Part shown: one piece after another, positions 41,044 through 48,610 of the stretch
Numbering within the stretch: the first letter of the stretch is position 1
Layout of the letters: every line of letters begins with the position of its first letter
Source of the DNA: Phycisphaerales bacterium
GTDB lineage: Bacteria > Planctomycetota > Phycisphaerae > Phycisphaerales > SM1A02
Assembly (NCBI GenBank): GCA_029246705.1
Contig: JAQWMQ010000030.1
Span: 1-64,000 of the forward strand
DNA length: 64,000 nucleotides
Direction of reading: 5' to 3'
The notes under the pieces: model-generated
What the model was told of the DNA's origin: nothing
Seen by the model: only the letters and a program-made list of their open reading frames with translations
The model's database searches: none
Program-made: the position numbers and the translations under genes

Positions 41044-42795
41044 TCAAAAACCCGTGGCTGTCCGCATGGACAGCTGGGTGGCCCGTTCGAGGCGATCCAG
41101 GAGAGACCCGAGGGCCCTGGAGCCCGGGGTGGCCTGGTGGATCCGTTCCGCCGCCTTCAACGCAGCGACCGCGGTTCGGTCCTCGCCGAGGATGGTCCGG
41201 ATGCCGGCCAGCAGCATGATCGATTCGAAGGACGTCTCCGTACCCCTGGCATCGAGCAGGATGCCCAGTTTCAACGTTCGAAGCTGTTCTTGAAGGCCGA
41301 CGGTCATCGGGACTTCAAGGAGAACGAACGCGTCTCGTGCGAGGACCTCCTCCAGGACGAGTCCCGCCAGATCGATCTGGTCGTTCACGGCCAGGGCGAG
41401 TGTGTAGCCAAGCAGCAGGTCGTTGGCTTCGGGGGCTTCCTCGAGGAAGGCTGCGAACACCTCGGCGGCGAGCGCGCCATCACCGGTCGCCAGGATCTCC
41501 CAGGTCTGTGAGCGGCTTGCGATGACGAGGGTGCCGTCGGCGCGTTCGAAGTTGGTGACGCTCGAAGGTTCAAGCTCGGCGACCTGCACGGGCAGGTCGT
41601 ATCCGAACAAGGGGACCTCCGGTTCGGGAAGGGGCGCGACCGGCGTGTCATACACCACGTAGGTGGTGTTCCAGGTCGAACCCCAGCTCAACCAGTGGTT
41701 GTTCGGGTAACTCCATGGCCAGTACGTGCGACAGTGCAGGGGCGTGATCCAGGCGTTGGAACAGAAACCACGACGATGCCATTGGTACCAGAGGTTGTCG
41801 CTGGCGCAGTAGCGAAGGCCCCAACGCCAGTTGCAGGGGTCATAGGGAAAACCGATGCGAAGACAAAGCCCGAACTGACCCCGCCAGCCCAGTTGCCAGC
41901 AGAAGGTGTTCCAAGGCAGGTTGCATGACGTTTGGTGGTGCCCGTTGCCGTTGTGTCCTTGGTTTCCATGATGATCATGATGATCATGATGATGATGATC
42001 ATCATCATGCCCGCCATCGCCCTGGTTTCCACCACCCTGGTGTCCGTTGCCATGGCCACCGCCTTGGTTTGAACCCTGTCCGGGTCGATCATTCGAGCCA
42101 CCCTCGAGGGGGGTCCCGGTTGGGTCGGGAAAACGTATCGCGGTTGGTCGTTGTTTCGGCTTGTCCCGATCCTTGGTGCCGAAGAGCAGCGGATTGCTCG
42201 TGGTTTCCGTGTCTGGTTTCGTGGGTTTCACGTTTGACCCGGGTCTGCCAAGGACTCCAGTCAGCGTTTCCGCTCGGGTTCCAATCACCTTTGAACCGTC
42301 GGGCGACTTGCCCGATGAAACGTGATCGGGCTTGCGCACGATCGTGATACGGGGAACAGTCCTGACCTCGCCACCGGGGCTTCTGATGACCGGCGCGAAC
42401 GTGCTGGATCGGGTCGGGGTCTTCGTGTCAGTCGTTCTTGGTGCCCAGCTCGGCGTTCTCGGGGTACTGGGTTGCGTCGACGGTCGTCTTGCGGGAACCG
42501 TGGGGCGCCGGAGATCCCGGCTCGAATCCGTTTCCCTGCTGATCGGTGCGGGTTTTTGCGTCGGAGGTGCCGCCTGGACCGGCCTCGAAGGTGTCTTCGT
42601 GCGGCTGGGGCGTGATGGCGTCTTGGGTTTCGGTGCAGGTTGGACGTTCTTGGGAGGCGTCTTCCTGGGAACGGCAGCAGGGGTGGTCTTCTCCTGGCCG
42701 GAATACCCGGCCAGGGTCGTTCCCGACACAACGATCGCCAGGCCAAGTGCGACAGCAACGACTCCGCGTTGGCAGTTCATTCTGAATGAATGCAT
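41044..42795 (-). CDS. Exported Pro/Lys-rich and His-rich protein
   Basis: 583 residues from ATG 42795, preceded by GAGGAGG at a 7-base gap; codons upstream of this are not needed. The signal peptide is RGVVAVALGLAIVVSGTTLAG. Residues 40-190 are disordered and rich in P/K/T/R/S. Next comes a Gly/His/Asp block (GGHDDDHHHHDHHDHHGNQG) and a Trp/Cys-rich globular domain (CNLPWNTFCWQLGWRGQFGL, YDPCNWRWGLRYC, then WYQWHRRGFCSNAW). The C-terminal 180 residues are helical, with TPR-like character. The His/Asp run could bind metal ions. The DNA behind it is an ATG/ATC-rich repeat at about 41966-42006. The function is unknown. Confidence 0.75.
   Translation of the reverse strand: MHSFRMNCQRGVVAVALGLAIVVSGTTLAGYSGQEKTTPAAVPRKTPPKNVQPAPKPKTPSRPSRTKTPSRPVQAAPPTQKPAPISRETDSSRDLRRPTVPARRPSTQPSTPRTPSWAPRTTDTKTPTRSSTFAPVIRSPGGEVRTVPRITIVRKPDHVSSGKSPDGSKVIGTRAETLTGVLGRPGSNVKPTKPDTETTSNPLLFGTKDRDKPKQRPTAIRFPDPTGTPLEGGSNDRPGQGSNQGGGHGNGHQGGGNQGDGGHDDDHHHHDHHDHHGNQGHNGNGHHQTSCNLPWNTFCWQLGWRGQFGLCLRIGFPYDPCNWRWGLRYCASDNLWYQWHRRGFCSNAWITPLHCRTYWPWSYPNNHWLSWGSTWNTTYVVYDTPVAPLPEPEVPLFGYDLPVQVAELEPSSVTNFERADGTLVIASRSQTWEILATGDGALAAEVFAAFLEEAPEANDLLLGYTLALAVNDQIDLAGLVLEEVLARDAFVLLEVPMTVGLQEQLRTLKLGILLDARGTETSFESIMLLAGIRTILGEDRTAVAALKAAERIHQATPGSRALGSLLDRLERATQLSMRTATGF
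41966..42006. repeat. ATG/ATC-rich low-complexity tract coding for His and Asp
   Basis: Tandem CATGATGAT-type units inside the His-rich gene. On the coding strand they read as His and Asp codons, giving the HDDDHHHHDHHDHH block. Confidence 0.8.
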
Positions 42796-42832
42796 GGACC
42801 AGCCTCCTCTCAATGCACGAGGGTGCCCACAT

Positions 42833-42862
42833 ATATTCTCCCCGGACACGGTTTAGTTGCAA
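42833..42862 (-). promoter_or_regulatory. Possible promoter of the His-rich protein gene
   Basis: On the minus strand TTGCAA (42862-42857), an 18-base spacer and GAATAT (42838-42833). The -10 match is weak, and the leader would be about 30 bases with a good ribosome site. Confidence 0.3.
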
Positions 42863-42898
42863 GAAGTTTCGCCTTGTCGCGGCGAACGAACACTCTGC

Positions 42899-42917
42899 CA
42901 AGGCTCGATAAGCCTTG
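42899..42917. terminator. Hairpin after the 25-residue peptide gene
   Basis: CAAGGCT, loop CGATA, AGCCTTG: a 7-bp perfect stem. It lies 28 bases beyond the small gene's stop on the minus strand, but only the plus strand has a short T-run after it, so its direction is unclear. Confidence 0.3.
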
Positions 42918-42944
42918 TTTCGCCCTGTTCAGGCGTTCAGGTGT

Positions 42945-43022
42945 TCAGATGAGGGGGATGATGATGGCGCAGAGCGAGGCAGTCAGTCCGGCCAAGACGA
43001 GTCCGATGTCAGCTTTGAGCAT
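42945..43022 (-). CDS. 25-residue hydrophobic membrane peptide
   Basis: ATG at 43022 with GAGG 8 bases upstream, stop at 42945. The product opens MLKADIGLVLAG and continues LTASLCAIIIPLI, which is a single transmembrane helix with one Lys and one Asp near the N-terminus. It is too short for standard gene finders. The good ribosome site, the uniform hydrophobicity and its isolated position between the His-rich gene and tRNA-Cys support it. The role is unknown; small membrane peptides often modulate larger membrane proteins or act as toxins. Confidence 0.5.
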   Translation of the reverse strand: MLKADIGLVLAGLTASLCAIIIPLI

Positions 43023-43110
43023 GGTTGAAACCTCGCATCCCTGTGTTCAGGTGGTGACGCTTGTCATCTAGAAGTACGAGGGTTTCCGCCCACCCGTGCG
43101 GCCGGTCACG

Positions 43111-43143
43111 AAAAAACCCGAAGCCAATGGGCTGCTCCGGGTT
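43111..43143 (-). terminator. Intrinsic terminator of tRNA-Cys
   Basis: On the minus strand AACCCG ... GCC-CATT-GGC ... CGGGTT followed by a T-run: a two-part stem ending in six Ts, placed 40 bases after the tRNA 3' end. It has the classic Rho-independent form. Confidence 0.8.
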
Positions 43144-43183
43144 CATCAATCTTCTAACTTCTTATGCTGAAGGGTCTTCTGAA

Positions 43184-43257
43184 AGGCCGAGGTGGGATTC
43201 GAACCCACGAATAACGGATTTGCAATCCGTCCCCTTAGACCACTTGGGTACTCGGCC
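43184..43257 (-). tRNA. tRNA-Cys (GCA)
   Basis: A 74-base cloverleaf on the minus strand. The acceptor stem GGCCGAG pairs with CTCGGCC, the anticodon loop is TTGCAAA (anticodon GCA) on the stem ACGGA/TCCGT, and the T-arm has the conserved GTTCGAATCC. The discriminator base is U, as expected for tRNA-Cys. The 3' CCA is not encoded. Confidence 0.97.
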
Positions 43258-43390
43258 GGGGGTCCCGGCATGATCGCAGAGCGCGCCCGAATGGTCAATC
43301 GCCCGGTTCGGTGCCGTGAACTTCGGTTGGGTCGGGATTGTATCGCCCGGAGGAGCGAACCCTCGACCTGACCGAGTTAGGATCTGTCAC

Positions 43391-44290
43391 ATGCTCTTCT
43401 TGATCGCACTGTCCCTGGCCACCATGCAGTCCGCTCCCGCGGAGGCTGTGCCAAAGGCCCCGCAGGCTGCAGAGGTCGCCCCAGGTGGATCGCCCTCTGA
43501 TGAAGCGGCCCAGCTCGGCAGCTCGGCGCAGAAGCCGTCTCGGCCTGTCTTGATGCGGGAGGGGACCTACCTCACCCGGGCTCTTGGGACCATCGATCAT
43601 GACCAGGCGGTCGGTGCCTGGGCGTTCACCACCGTCGACAACTCCAAGGACGATCCACGACAGACCTTCGGGCTGCTGCCTTCAAGCGCCCTCGAGGACA
43701 TGCTCGGCATCGTGAAGTCACGTGGAGACGGGGTTCGGTTCGAGGTGACAGCGCGCGTTCTGGTCTACGACGGGATGAACTTCATCCTGCCTTCGATCGG
43801 CACCCCCGTCACCGACGTGAAAAAGGATGCCACCCAGGCTTCGCAACCGGCAACGGGTGAAGCGTCGTCGGCGCCGAGCAATTCACTGGATACGACCGAC
43901 GACGAGGTGGCCGATCGCCTGGAGTCCCGCCTGCGCGATCGAATCGGTTCGCTCCCGATCAGTTCCGATCGGCCGGCGGCGGAACGTGGGGCCGTCTCCA
44001 CGACCATGCAGGAAGGAACCAGGCTCCAGAATCGTCGTGGTGCGATCGTTCGTGACCAGCGATCCGGGACCTGGCGATTCGTCTTCGATGCGGTCGGCCG
44101 GTCGACCCTCGATCCTGCCATGGAAATACTGCCTTGCCTTCTTCTGGAACGCCTCCAGCGCGCGGCCGCGATCAGTGATCTGCCGACTTCGGTGCTGATC
44201 AGCGGGGAAGTCACCCGTTTTCAAGGTCGGAACTACCTGCTTCCTTCCCTCTGGCGAGTCGCCGGTAGCAGTCGGAACATCGTTCGCTGA
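43391..44290 (+). CDS. Exported protein with an internal duplication
   Basis: 299 residues from ATG 43391; an upstream frame extension is not needed because a signal peptide begins here (MLFLIALSLATMQSAPAEA). TAGGAT at 43378-43383 ends 7 bases before the ATG. After a disordered A/P/S-rich part there are two copies of a domain of about 85 residues. Copy 1 starts REGTYLTRALGTIDHDQAVG and copy 2 QEGTRLQNRRGAIVRDQRSG; both continue to a strand ending in FILPSI or YLLPSL. The spacing (E-G-T, G-x-I, G-x-W-x-F, LLP) is the same. The fold is probably a small beta barrel. The function is unknown. Confidence 0.75.
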   Translation: MLFLIALSLATMQSAPAEAVPKAPQAAEVAPGGSPSDEAAQLGSSAQKPSRPVLMREGTYLTRALGTIDHDQAVGAWAFTTVDNSKDDPRQTFGLLPSSALEDMLGIVKSRGDGVRFEVTARVLVYDGMNFILPSIGTPVTDVKKDATQASQPATGEASSAPSNSLDTTDDEVADRLESRLRDRIGSLPISSDRPAAERGAVSTTMQEGTRLQNRRGAIVRDQRSGTWRFVFDAVGRSTLDPAMEILPCLLLERLQRAAAISDLPTSVLISGEVTRFQGRNYLLPSLWRVAGSSRNIVR

Positions 44291-44334
44291 ACGAAGATCT
44301 TCCTTGCTCGCGTGCGCGTGGTCGCCCGCCGCGG

Positions 44335-44340
44335 TACCCT
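44335..44340 (+). promoter_or_regulatory. -10 hexamer of the cyclophilin gene (leaderless)
   Basis: TACCCT ends 7 bases before ATG 44348, so +1 would be one base before the start codon. There is no Shine-Dalgarno site. Confidence 0.35.
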
Positions 44341-44347
44341 TGCGTCC

Positions 44348-44824
44348 ATGACCTACCCAACTGCAACCATCGAGACCGACCGCGGCGCGATCACCGTCGA
44401 GCTGTGGGACGACGTCGCCCCCAACCATGCCAAGAATTTCCTCGACCTTGCTCGGGACGAGTTCTACGACGGCGTCATCTTCCATCGGATCATTCCGGGT
44501 TTCGTGATCCAGGGCGGCTGCCCTGACGGCACCGGTACCGGAGGCGGACCTCGTCGTCTCCAGGCCGAGTTCAACGACCGCGAACACCACCCCGGAGTCC
44601 TGTCGATGGCTCGTTCGGCTGATCCCAACTCCGCGAGTTCGCAGTTCTTCATCTGCCTGACGCGCGACCACTGTCAGCACCTCGATAATGAGTACACCGC
44701 ATTCGGAAAGGTGACCGAGGGCATGGACGTGGTCAAGGACATCGCTGCAAGCGAGGTCGAACCGAACTCGGGACGTCCGGTCGGAGACCCCCCGCACATG
44801 GTGAAGGTGCGCGTGGTCGAGTAG
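44348..44824 (+). CDS. Peptidyl-prolyl cis-trans isomerase, cyclophilin type
   Basis: 158 residues, cytoplasmic (no signal peptide). It starts MTYPTATIETDRGAITVELW, with FHRIIPGFVIQGG (the catalytic Arg region), AEFNDREHHPGVLSMARSAD, NSASSQFFICL and TAFGKVTEGMDVV, all diagnostic. The length is that of the minimal bacterial cyclophilin. It catalyses proline isomerisation in folding. gatB begins 30 bases after it. Confidence 0.94.
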   Translation: MTYPTATIETDRGAITVELWDDVAPNHAKNFLDLARDEFYDGVIFHRIIPGFVIQGGCPDGTGTGGGPRRLQAEFNDREHHPGVLSMARSADPNSASSQFFICLTRDHCQHLDNEYTAFGKVTEGMDVVKDIAASEVEPNSGRPVGDPPHMVKVRVVE

Positions 44825-44854
44825 GACTCCTCACCGTCTGACCTGGGCAACGAG

Positions 44855-46360
44855 ATGAACGACGTCGCTATTCGAACCAAACGACTCAAGGTCGGACTGG
44901 AGATCCATGTGGAACTCCAGACCCGATCCAAGATGTTCACGCGAACACCGAACGTCGCGCATCCCGACTTCGAGGATGCGCCGCCCAACACGCTCGTCGA
45001 CCCGGTGGTGGCCGCGTTGCCGGGAACCCTGCCGGTGATGAATCGGGCGGCGGTCGAGATGTCGATGCTGGTCGGCCTCGCACTCGGGTGCGACATCGCC
45101 CGCTTCAGCAAGTGGGACCGCAAGAACTACTACTATCCGGATCTCCCCAAGGGCTACCAGATCAGCCAGTACGACCTGCCGCTCTGCCATGACGGCGAAT
45201 TCATGATTCGTACCGATGAGGGAGACGATCGGCGCATCGGCATCATCCGAGCCCATCTCGAGGAGGACACCGGGAAACTGGGGCATGACCTGCCCGGTGG
45301 CTCGACCTTCGAGGGATCCCTGGTGGACCTGAACCGGGCGGGAACACCCCTCCTGGAAATCGTCACCCACCCCGACTTCGATCGGGCCGAGGATGTCGTG
45401 ACCTTCGGGCAGGAGCTTCGAGTCCTCTGCCGTTTCCTGGGGGTGACCCAGGGCGTCATGCAGCGAGGCCACATGCGCTTCGAGCCGAACATCAACCTGG
45501 AGATGGAGCTCGAGGACGGTCGGGTCGTTAAGACCCCGATCGTCGAGGTCAAGAACCTGAACTCCTTCCGAGCCGTCCGTGGGGCCATCGAACACGAATA
45601 CGACCGGCAGGAGGTCGAGTGGCGCGAGACCGGGCGAGAAATGGGCCCCGGTGCCAAGTCGACCTACGGCTGGGACGACGAAAAGATGGTCACCGTCCTC
45701 CAGCGGGAGAAGGAGGATGCCCACGACTATCGCTACTTCCCCGATCCGGACCTGGTCCCGGTCGTCGTCGACGATGCATGGCTCGAGGAGGTGCGGGCAC
45801 AGCTCCCGGAGCTGCCGGCAGCCCGTCGGACTCGCTACGTCGATGATTTCGGCCTGCGGGAGAAGGATGCGGTGGTGCTGGTCGAGGAACGAGGTCTCTC
45901 GGAACTCTTCGAGGCTTCGGTGGCGACGTTGAACGACGGTTCGGCCGTCGCCATTGCGAAGCTCCTGCTCAACCAGTGTGCGAAGCGTGCGAACGAATCC
46001 GGATGCGGCGTGCACCAACTGGGCATCTCCGCCGACCAGATCGCCGGCGTGATCAAGCTTCGCGAAGCCGACGAACTGGGAACCCAGAGCATCGATGCAC
46101 TGCTTGCGCTGCTCTCGGGAAGCGATGATTCCGCGCGTGAACTCGCCGAGCGTGAAGGGTTGCTGGTCATCGTCGATGAATCACAGCTGGACGCCTGGTG
46201 TGACGAGGCGATTGCAGCCAATGAACAGGCGGCCGAGGACGTCAGGAACGGCAAGATGGCCGCCATCGGACGGCTGGTCGGACACGTGATGAAATCCAGC
46301 GGCGGTTCGGTCGATGCGAAGTCGGTCCAGGCCGGGCTTCGGAAGAAGCTCACCAACTGA
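44855..46360 (+). CDS. gatB: Asp-tRNA(Asn)/Glu-tRNA(Gln) amidotransferase subunit B
   Basis: A 501-residue subunit of the GatCAB transamidosome that converts Glu-tRNA(Gln) or Asp-tRNA(Asn) to the amidated form. It starts LKVGLEIHVELQTRSKMF, has the marks MSMLVGLALGCDI, KWDRKNYYYPDLPKGYQISQ, VDLNRAGTPLLEIVTHPD and KTPIVEVKNLNSFRAV, and a C-terminal YqeY-like tail domain (residues about 400-500). Neither gatA nor gatC is within the window. It is convergent with the 4Fe-4S protein gene, 20 bases apart. Confidence 0.96.
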   Translation: MNDVAIRTKRLKVGLEIHVELQTRSKMFTRTPNVAHPDFEDAPPNTLVDPVVAALPGTLPVMNRAAVEMSMLVGLALGCDIARFSKWDRKNYYYPDLPKGYQISQYDLPLCHDGEFMIRTDEGDDRRIGIIRAHLEEDTGKLGHDLPGGSTFEGSLVDLNRAGTPLLEIVTHPDFDRAEDVVTFGQELRVLCRFLGVTQGVMQRGHMRFEPNINLEMELEDGRVVKTPIVEVKNLNSFRAVRGAIEHEYDRQEVEWRETGREMGPGAKSTYGWDDEKMVTVLQREKEDAHDYRYFPDPDLVPVVVDDAWLEEVRAQLPELPAARRTRYVDDFGLREKDAVVLVEERGLSELFEASVATLNDGSAVAIAKLLLNQCAKRANESGCGVHQLGISADQIAGVIKLREADELGTQSIDALLALLSGSDDSARELAEREGLLVIVDESQLDAWCDEAIAANEQAAEDVRNGKMAAIGRLVGHVMKSSGGSVDAKSVQAGLRKKLTN

Positions 46361-46380
46361 TTCCGACGGTGCGCGGCGGC

Positions 46381-48474
46381 TCAAGGCTTCGACTGCATCT
46401 CCTGCAGTCGTTTCTGGAGTTGCCGGGCCTCCTCCATCACCACGCGGGCCTCATCGGTTCGCCCCAACGCGGTGAGCAGTTCGATGAGCTGCTGTCGGAA
46501 GACGATCTCGTAGGGTTCGAGCCGGATCGAATTCCTCACGGCGACGACGGCTTCGTTGAGTCGGTCCTGCTTTGCGTACCCAAGGGCAAGAACCCGGTAC
46601 GCGAACGGATTGTCGGGCTTTGCCTCGATGGTCCGCTCGACCAGTTCCACGCCCTCGTTCAACTCCTCCGGTGTTTGCGGAGCGTTGAGCAGCAGGACCG
46701 AAAGACGCTGGATCGCACCGAGAATCCAGGGTTCTTCGTCGATGATCTCACGAACCCTTTCGACCAGGGCAGGTGCGGAGGCGCCCTCCTGGTCGAGCCA
46801 GAGCTGGATGTCGGGAGGCGTCTCCGCCAGCCGTTGGTCGAGGAAGCCGATCGCCTCGCGGGCTCGACCGGCCTGATCGAGGAACATCACGTACTCCTCG
46901 AGAAGCGAGAACGACTGTGGGAGTTCGAGCGAGGAGCTTCGGTACCACTGCTCGGCTTCGTCGGTCTTGCCCTGGGTGTTCAGGATGCGTCCGATGCCTG
47001 CGGCGTTGTGCTCGGAGAGACCGTAGCGGTCGATGCTTCTTCGCATCACCAGCTCGGCTTCATCGAGTTGCTGTTCCACGGAATGAAGCCAGCCAAGACG
47101 ATTGTCGGTGGCGGCCTGCATGGGCCATGCGAGTCCGATCCCGCCGTCCCCGATGTAGGAGGAGAGCTTGAACCAGTAGCGCGCCTTGCGGGCGTGGTCG
47201 AGGATGTCCCGGTGTGGGATCATCGCGTCTCTCGTGAACACCGTGTAGGTCGGGACGGTGACCTTGCCGTCGTGGTACTGGGCGATCATCTGTGCGCCGG
47301 TGACGACCCCGGTATGTGCGACCAGGAGCAGCATGAACGCCGTGATGGCCAGCAGGCCGCCGCCCGCAGGGCGGATGTGACCCGATCGCTTGAGTTGCAT
47401 GGAGTGAAGCCTGACGTTCGCCTCCTTCACGCAGCACCATGCCTTCCAGCTCATGAAGACCACGATGGCGGTGATGCCGCTGGCAAACAGCAGTGGGATG
47501 AGGCCGTATGCACCTCGAACCGAGAGGAAGCAGACAAGCGCGATCACCGCGAACACGATCTCCTCCGGCCAGCTCAGGTCCCACTTTCGTGCGGGTCGAT
47601 CCGTTTTGGGTTTGTTCACGGCGGTGGGGCCGAAACCGAAGTAAAGCGCATCGTTGGGGCAGACGCTCACGCAGTCCATGCACTTCATGCAGCCCTGGTC
47701 GACGACCATCTTGAAGTCGTGCACCTCCTCGTGCACACGCACGTTGCTGGTGCAGACCGCAGTGCAGTGCCCGCACTGTTCGCAATCGTCGTTGACCCTG
47801 ATCCTTCCCTTGGCGACCTGCTCTATGGGCGCGAAGAAGCCGCCGTAGGGACAGGCGTAGGTGCAGTAGCCCTTCATGCCCAGCAGGTAGACGATCAGGA
47901 AGCCGCACACCAGGAGAAACGGTATCGCGACCATCAGCCCCGGGAAGGTCTTCCAGAAGGAGGTCGTGGTCAGGTGCAGAGTGAAACCCGGCCAGAGCAG
48001 TTCCGGACCGAACAGCTTGGCGATGATGAACCGGTAGAAGAGAGGCCAGATGAACATGTAGAAAGCAAGGATGAGCGGGACCAGCATCAGCAGTCGCGAT
48101 CTGAAGGGCTTCGGCTTGATCCCGATTCGGTTCAAGAGCTTCGCGCTGGCATCCTGGAGCAGCAGCACGTGGCAACCCCACCCGCAGAACCATCTCCCCA
48201 GGATCGCGGTGGAGGCGAGGGCGAGCACGAAGAATATGAACCCAACCGTGATGACTCCGTATTTGACGGTCTCGATGGATTCGGATGGTTCGATCGGTGC
48301 AAGGGTCGTTCCGGAGGCCATCCACTGGACCACGTGGGCGATGATCAGCAACTGGACGAACAGCAGCACGCCGAATCGCAGTGGAGACATCCGGCTGCGT
48401 GCGATGGTCTTCTTGCCGGGCGCCTGATTCACCACCGGGAGGCTGATCTGGTTTGGGTCCGTTTCGGAGTTCAT
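46381..48474 (-). CDS. NosR/NapH-like 4Fe-4S membrane protein with TPR tail
   Basis: 697 residues from ATG 48474 (TACCAT at 48489-48484 ends 9 bases upstream); a GTG at 48549 is in frame. Residues 30-210 have four to five transmembrane helices with ILGRWFCGWGCHVLLLQD and MKGYCTYACPYGGFFAP, the redox CGWxC and CxxxCP motifs of NosR, NapH and CcoG proteins. Two 4Fe-4S clusters follow: CEQCGHCTAVC and CMKCMDCVSVCP. Two more helices lead to a periplasmic C-terminal half with at least three TPR-like units (residues about 490-690). It is probably an electron-transfer membrane protein. The TPR fusion is unusual for this group. Confidence 0.85.
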   Translation of the reverse strand: MNSETDPNQISLPVVNQAPGKKTIARSRMSPLRFGVLLFVQLLIIAHVVQWMASGTTLAPIEPSESIETVKYGVITVGFIFFVLALASTAILGRWFCGWGCHVLLLQDASAKLLNRIGIKPKPFRSRLLMLVPLILAFYMFIWPLFYRFIIAKLFGPELLWPGFTLHLTTTSFWKTFPGLMVAIPFLLVCGFLIVYLLGMKGYCTYACPYGGFFAPIEQVAKGRIRVNDDCEQCGHCTAVCTSNVRVHEEVHDFKMVVDQGCMKCMDCVSVCPNDALYFGFGPTAVNKPKTDRPARKWDLSWPEEIVFAVIALVCFLSVRGAYGLIPLLFASGITAIVVFMSWKAWCCVKEANVRLHSMQLKRSGHIRPAGGGLLAITAFMLLLVAHTGVVTGAQMIAQYHDGKVTVPTYTVFTRDAMIPHRDILDHARKARYWFKLSSYIGDGGIGLAWPMQAATDNRLGWLHSVEQQLDEAELVMRRSIDRYGLSEHNAAGIGRILNTQGKTDEAEQWYRSSSLELPQSFSLLEEYVMFLDQAGRAREAIGFLDQRLAETPPDIQLWLDQEGASAPALVERVREIIDEEPWILGAIQRLSVLLLNAPQTPEELNEGVELVERTIEAKPDNPFAYRVLALGYAKQDRLNEAVVAVRNSIRLEPYEIVFRQQLIELLTALGRTDEARVVMEEARQLQKRLQEMQSKP

Positions 48475-48483
48475 CTGTCTTTC

Positions 48484-48489
48484 ATGGTA
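48484..48489 (-). promoter_or_regulatory. -10 hexamer of the 4Fe-4S membrane protein gene
   Basis: TACCAT on the minus strand, 9 bases before ATG 48474. TCGACC lies 18 bases further upstream as a possible -35. The predicted leader is about 3 bases. Confidence 0.4.
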
Positions 48490-48571
48490 GGGCTTCAAAG
48501 CCTCTTCGGTCGATATCCGCCTTCTCAATGGGGAACGGTTTCTCTTCACGGGGAATCACGAGCTTCTCCCG

Positions 48572-48597
48572 TATACTTTCCTGACCCGGAAGGTCAG
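48572..48597 (+). promoter_or_regulatory. dnaJ -10 element and adjacent inverted repeat
   Basis: TATACT (48572-48577) matches TATAAT at 5 of 6 positions. Three bases later CTGACC (48581-48586), spacer CGGAA, GGTCAG (48592-48597) forms a perfect 6-bp inverted repeat across the expected +1. It is not a CIRCE element (which has a TTAGCACTC arm). Confidence 0.45.
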
Positions 48598-48610
48598 TGA
48601 CACAGACGAC

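Noticed and set aside
48581-48597. A CIRCE heat-shock operator before dnaJ.
   Set aside because: The repeat is CTGACC-N5-GGTCAG, not the TTAGCACTC-N9-GAGTGCTAA form.
46369-48600. A plus-strand open frame of 743 codons opposite the 4Fe-4S membrane protein.
   Set aside because: The minus-strand frame has membrane helices and cluster motifs. The plus-strand one is a low-complexity shadow.
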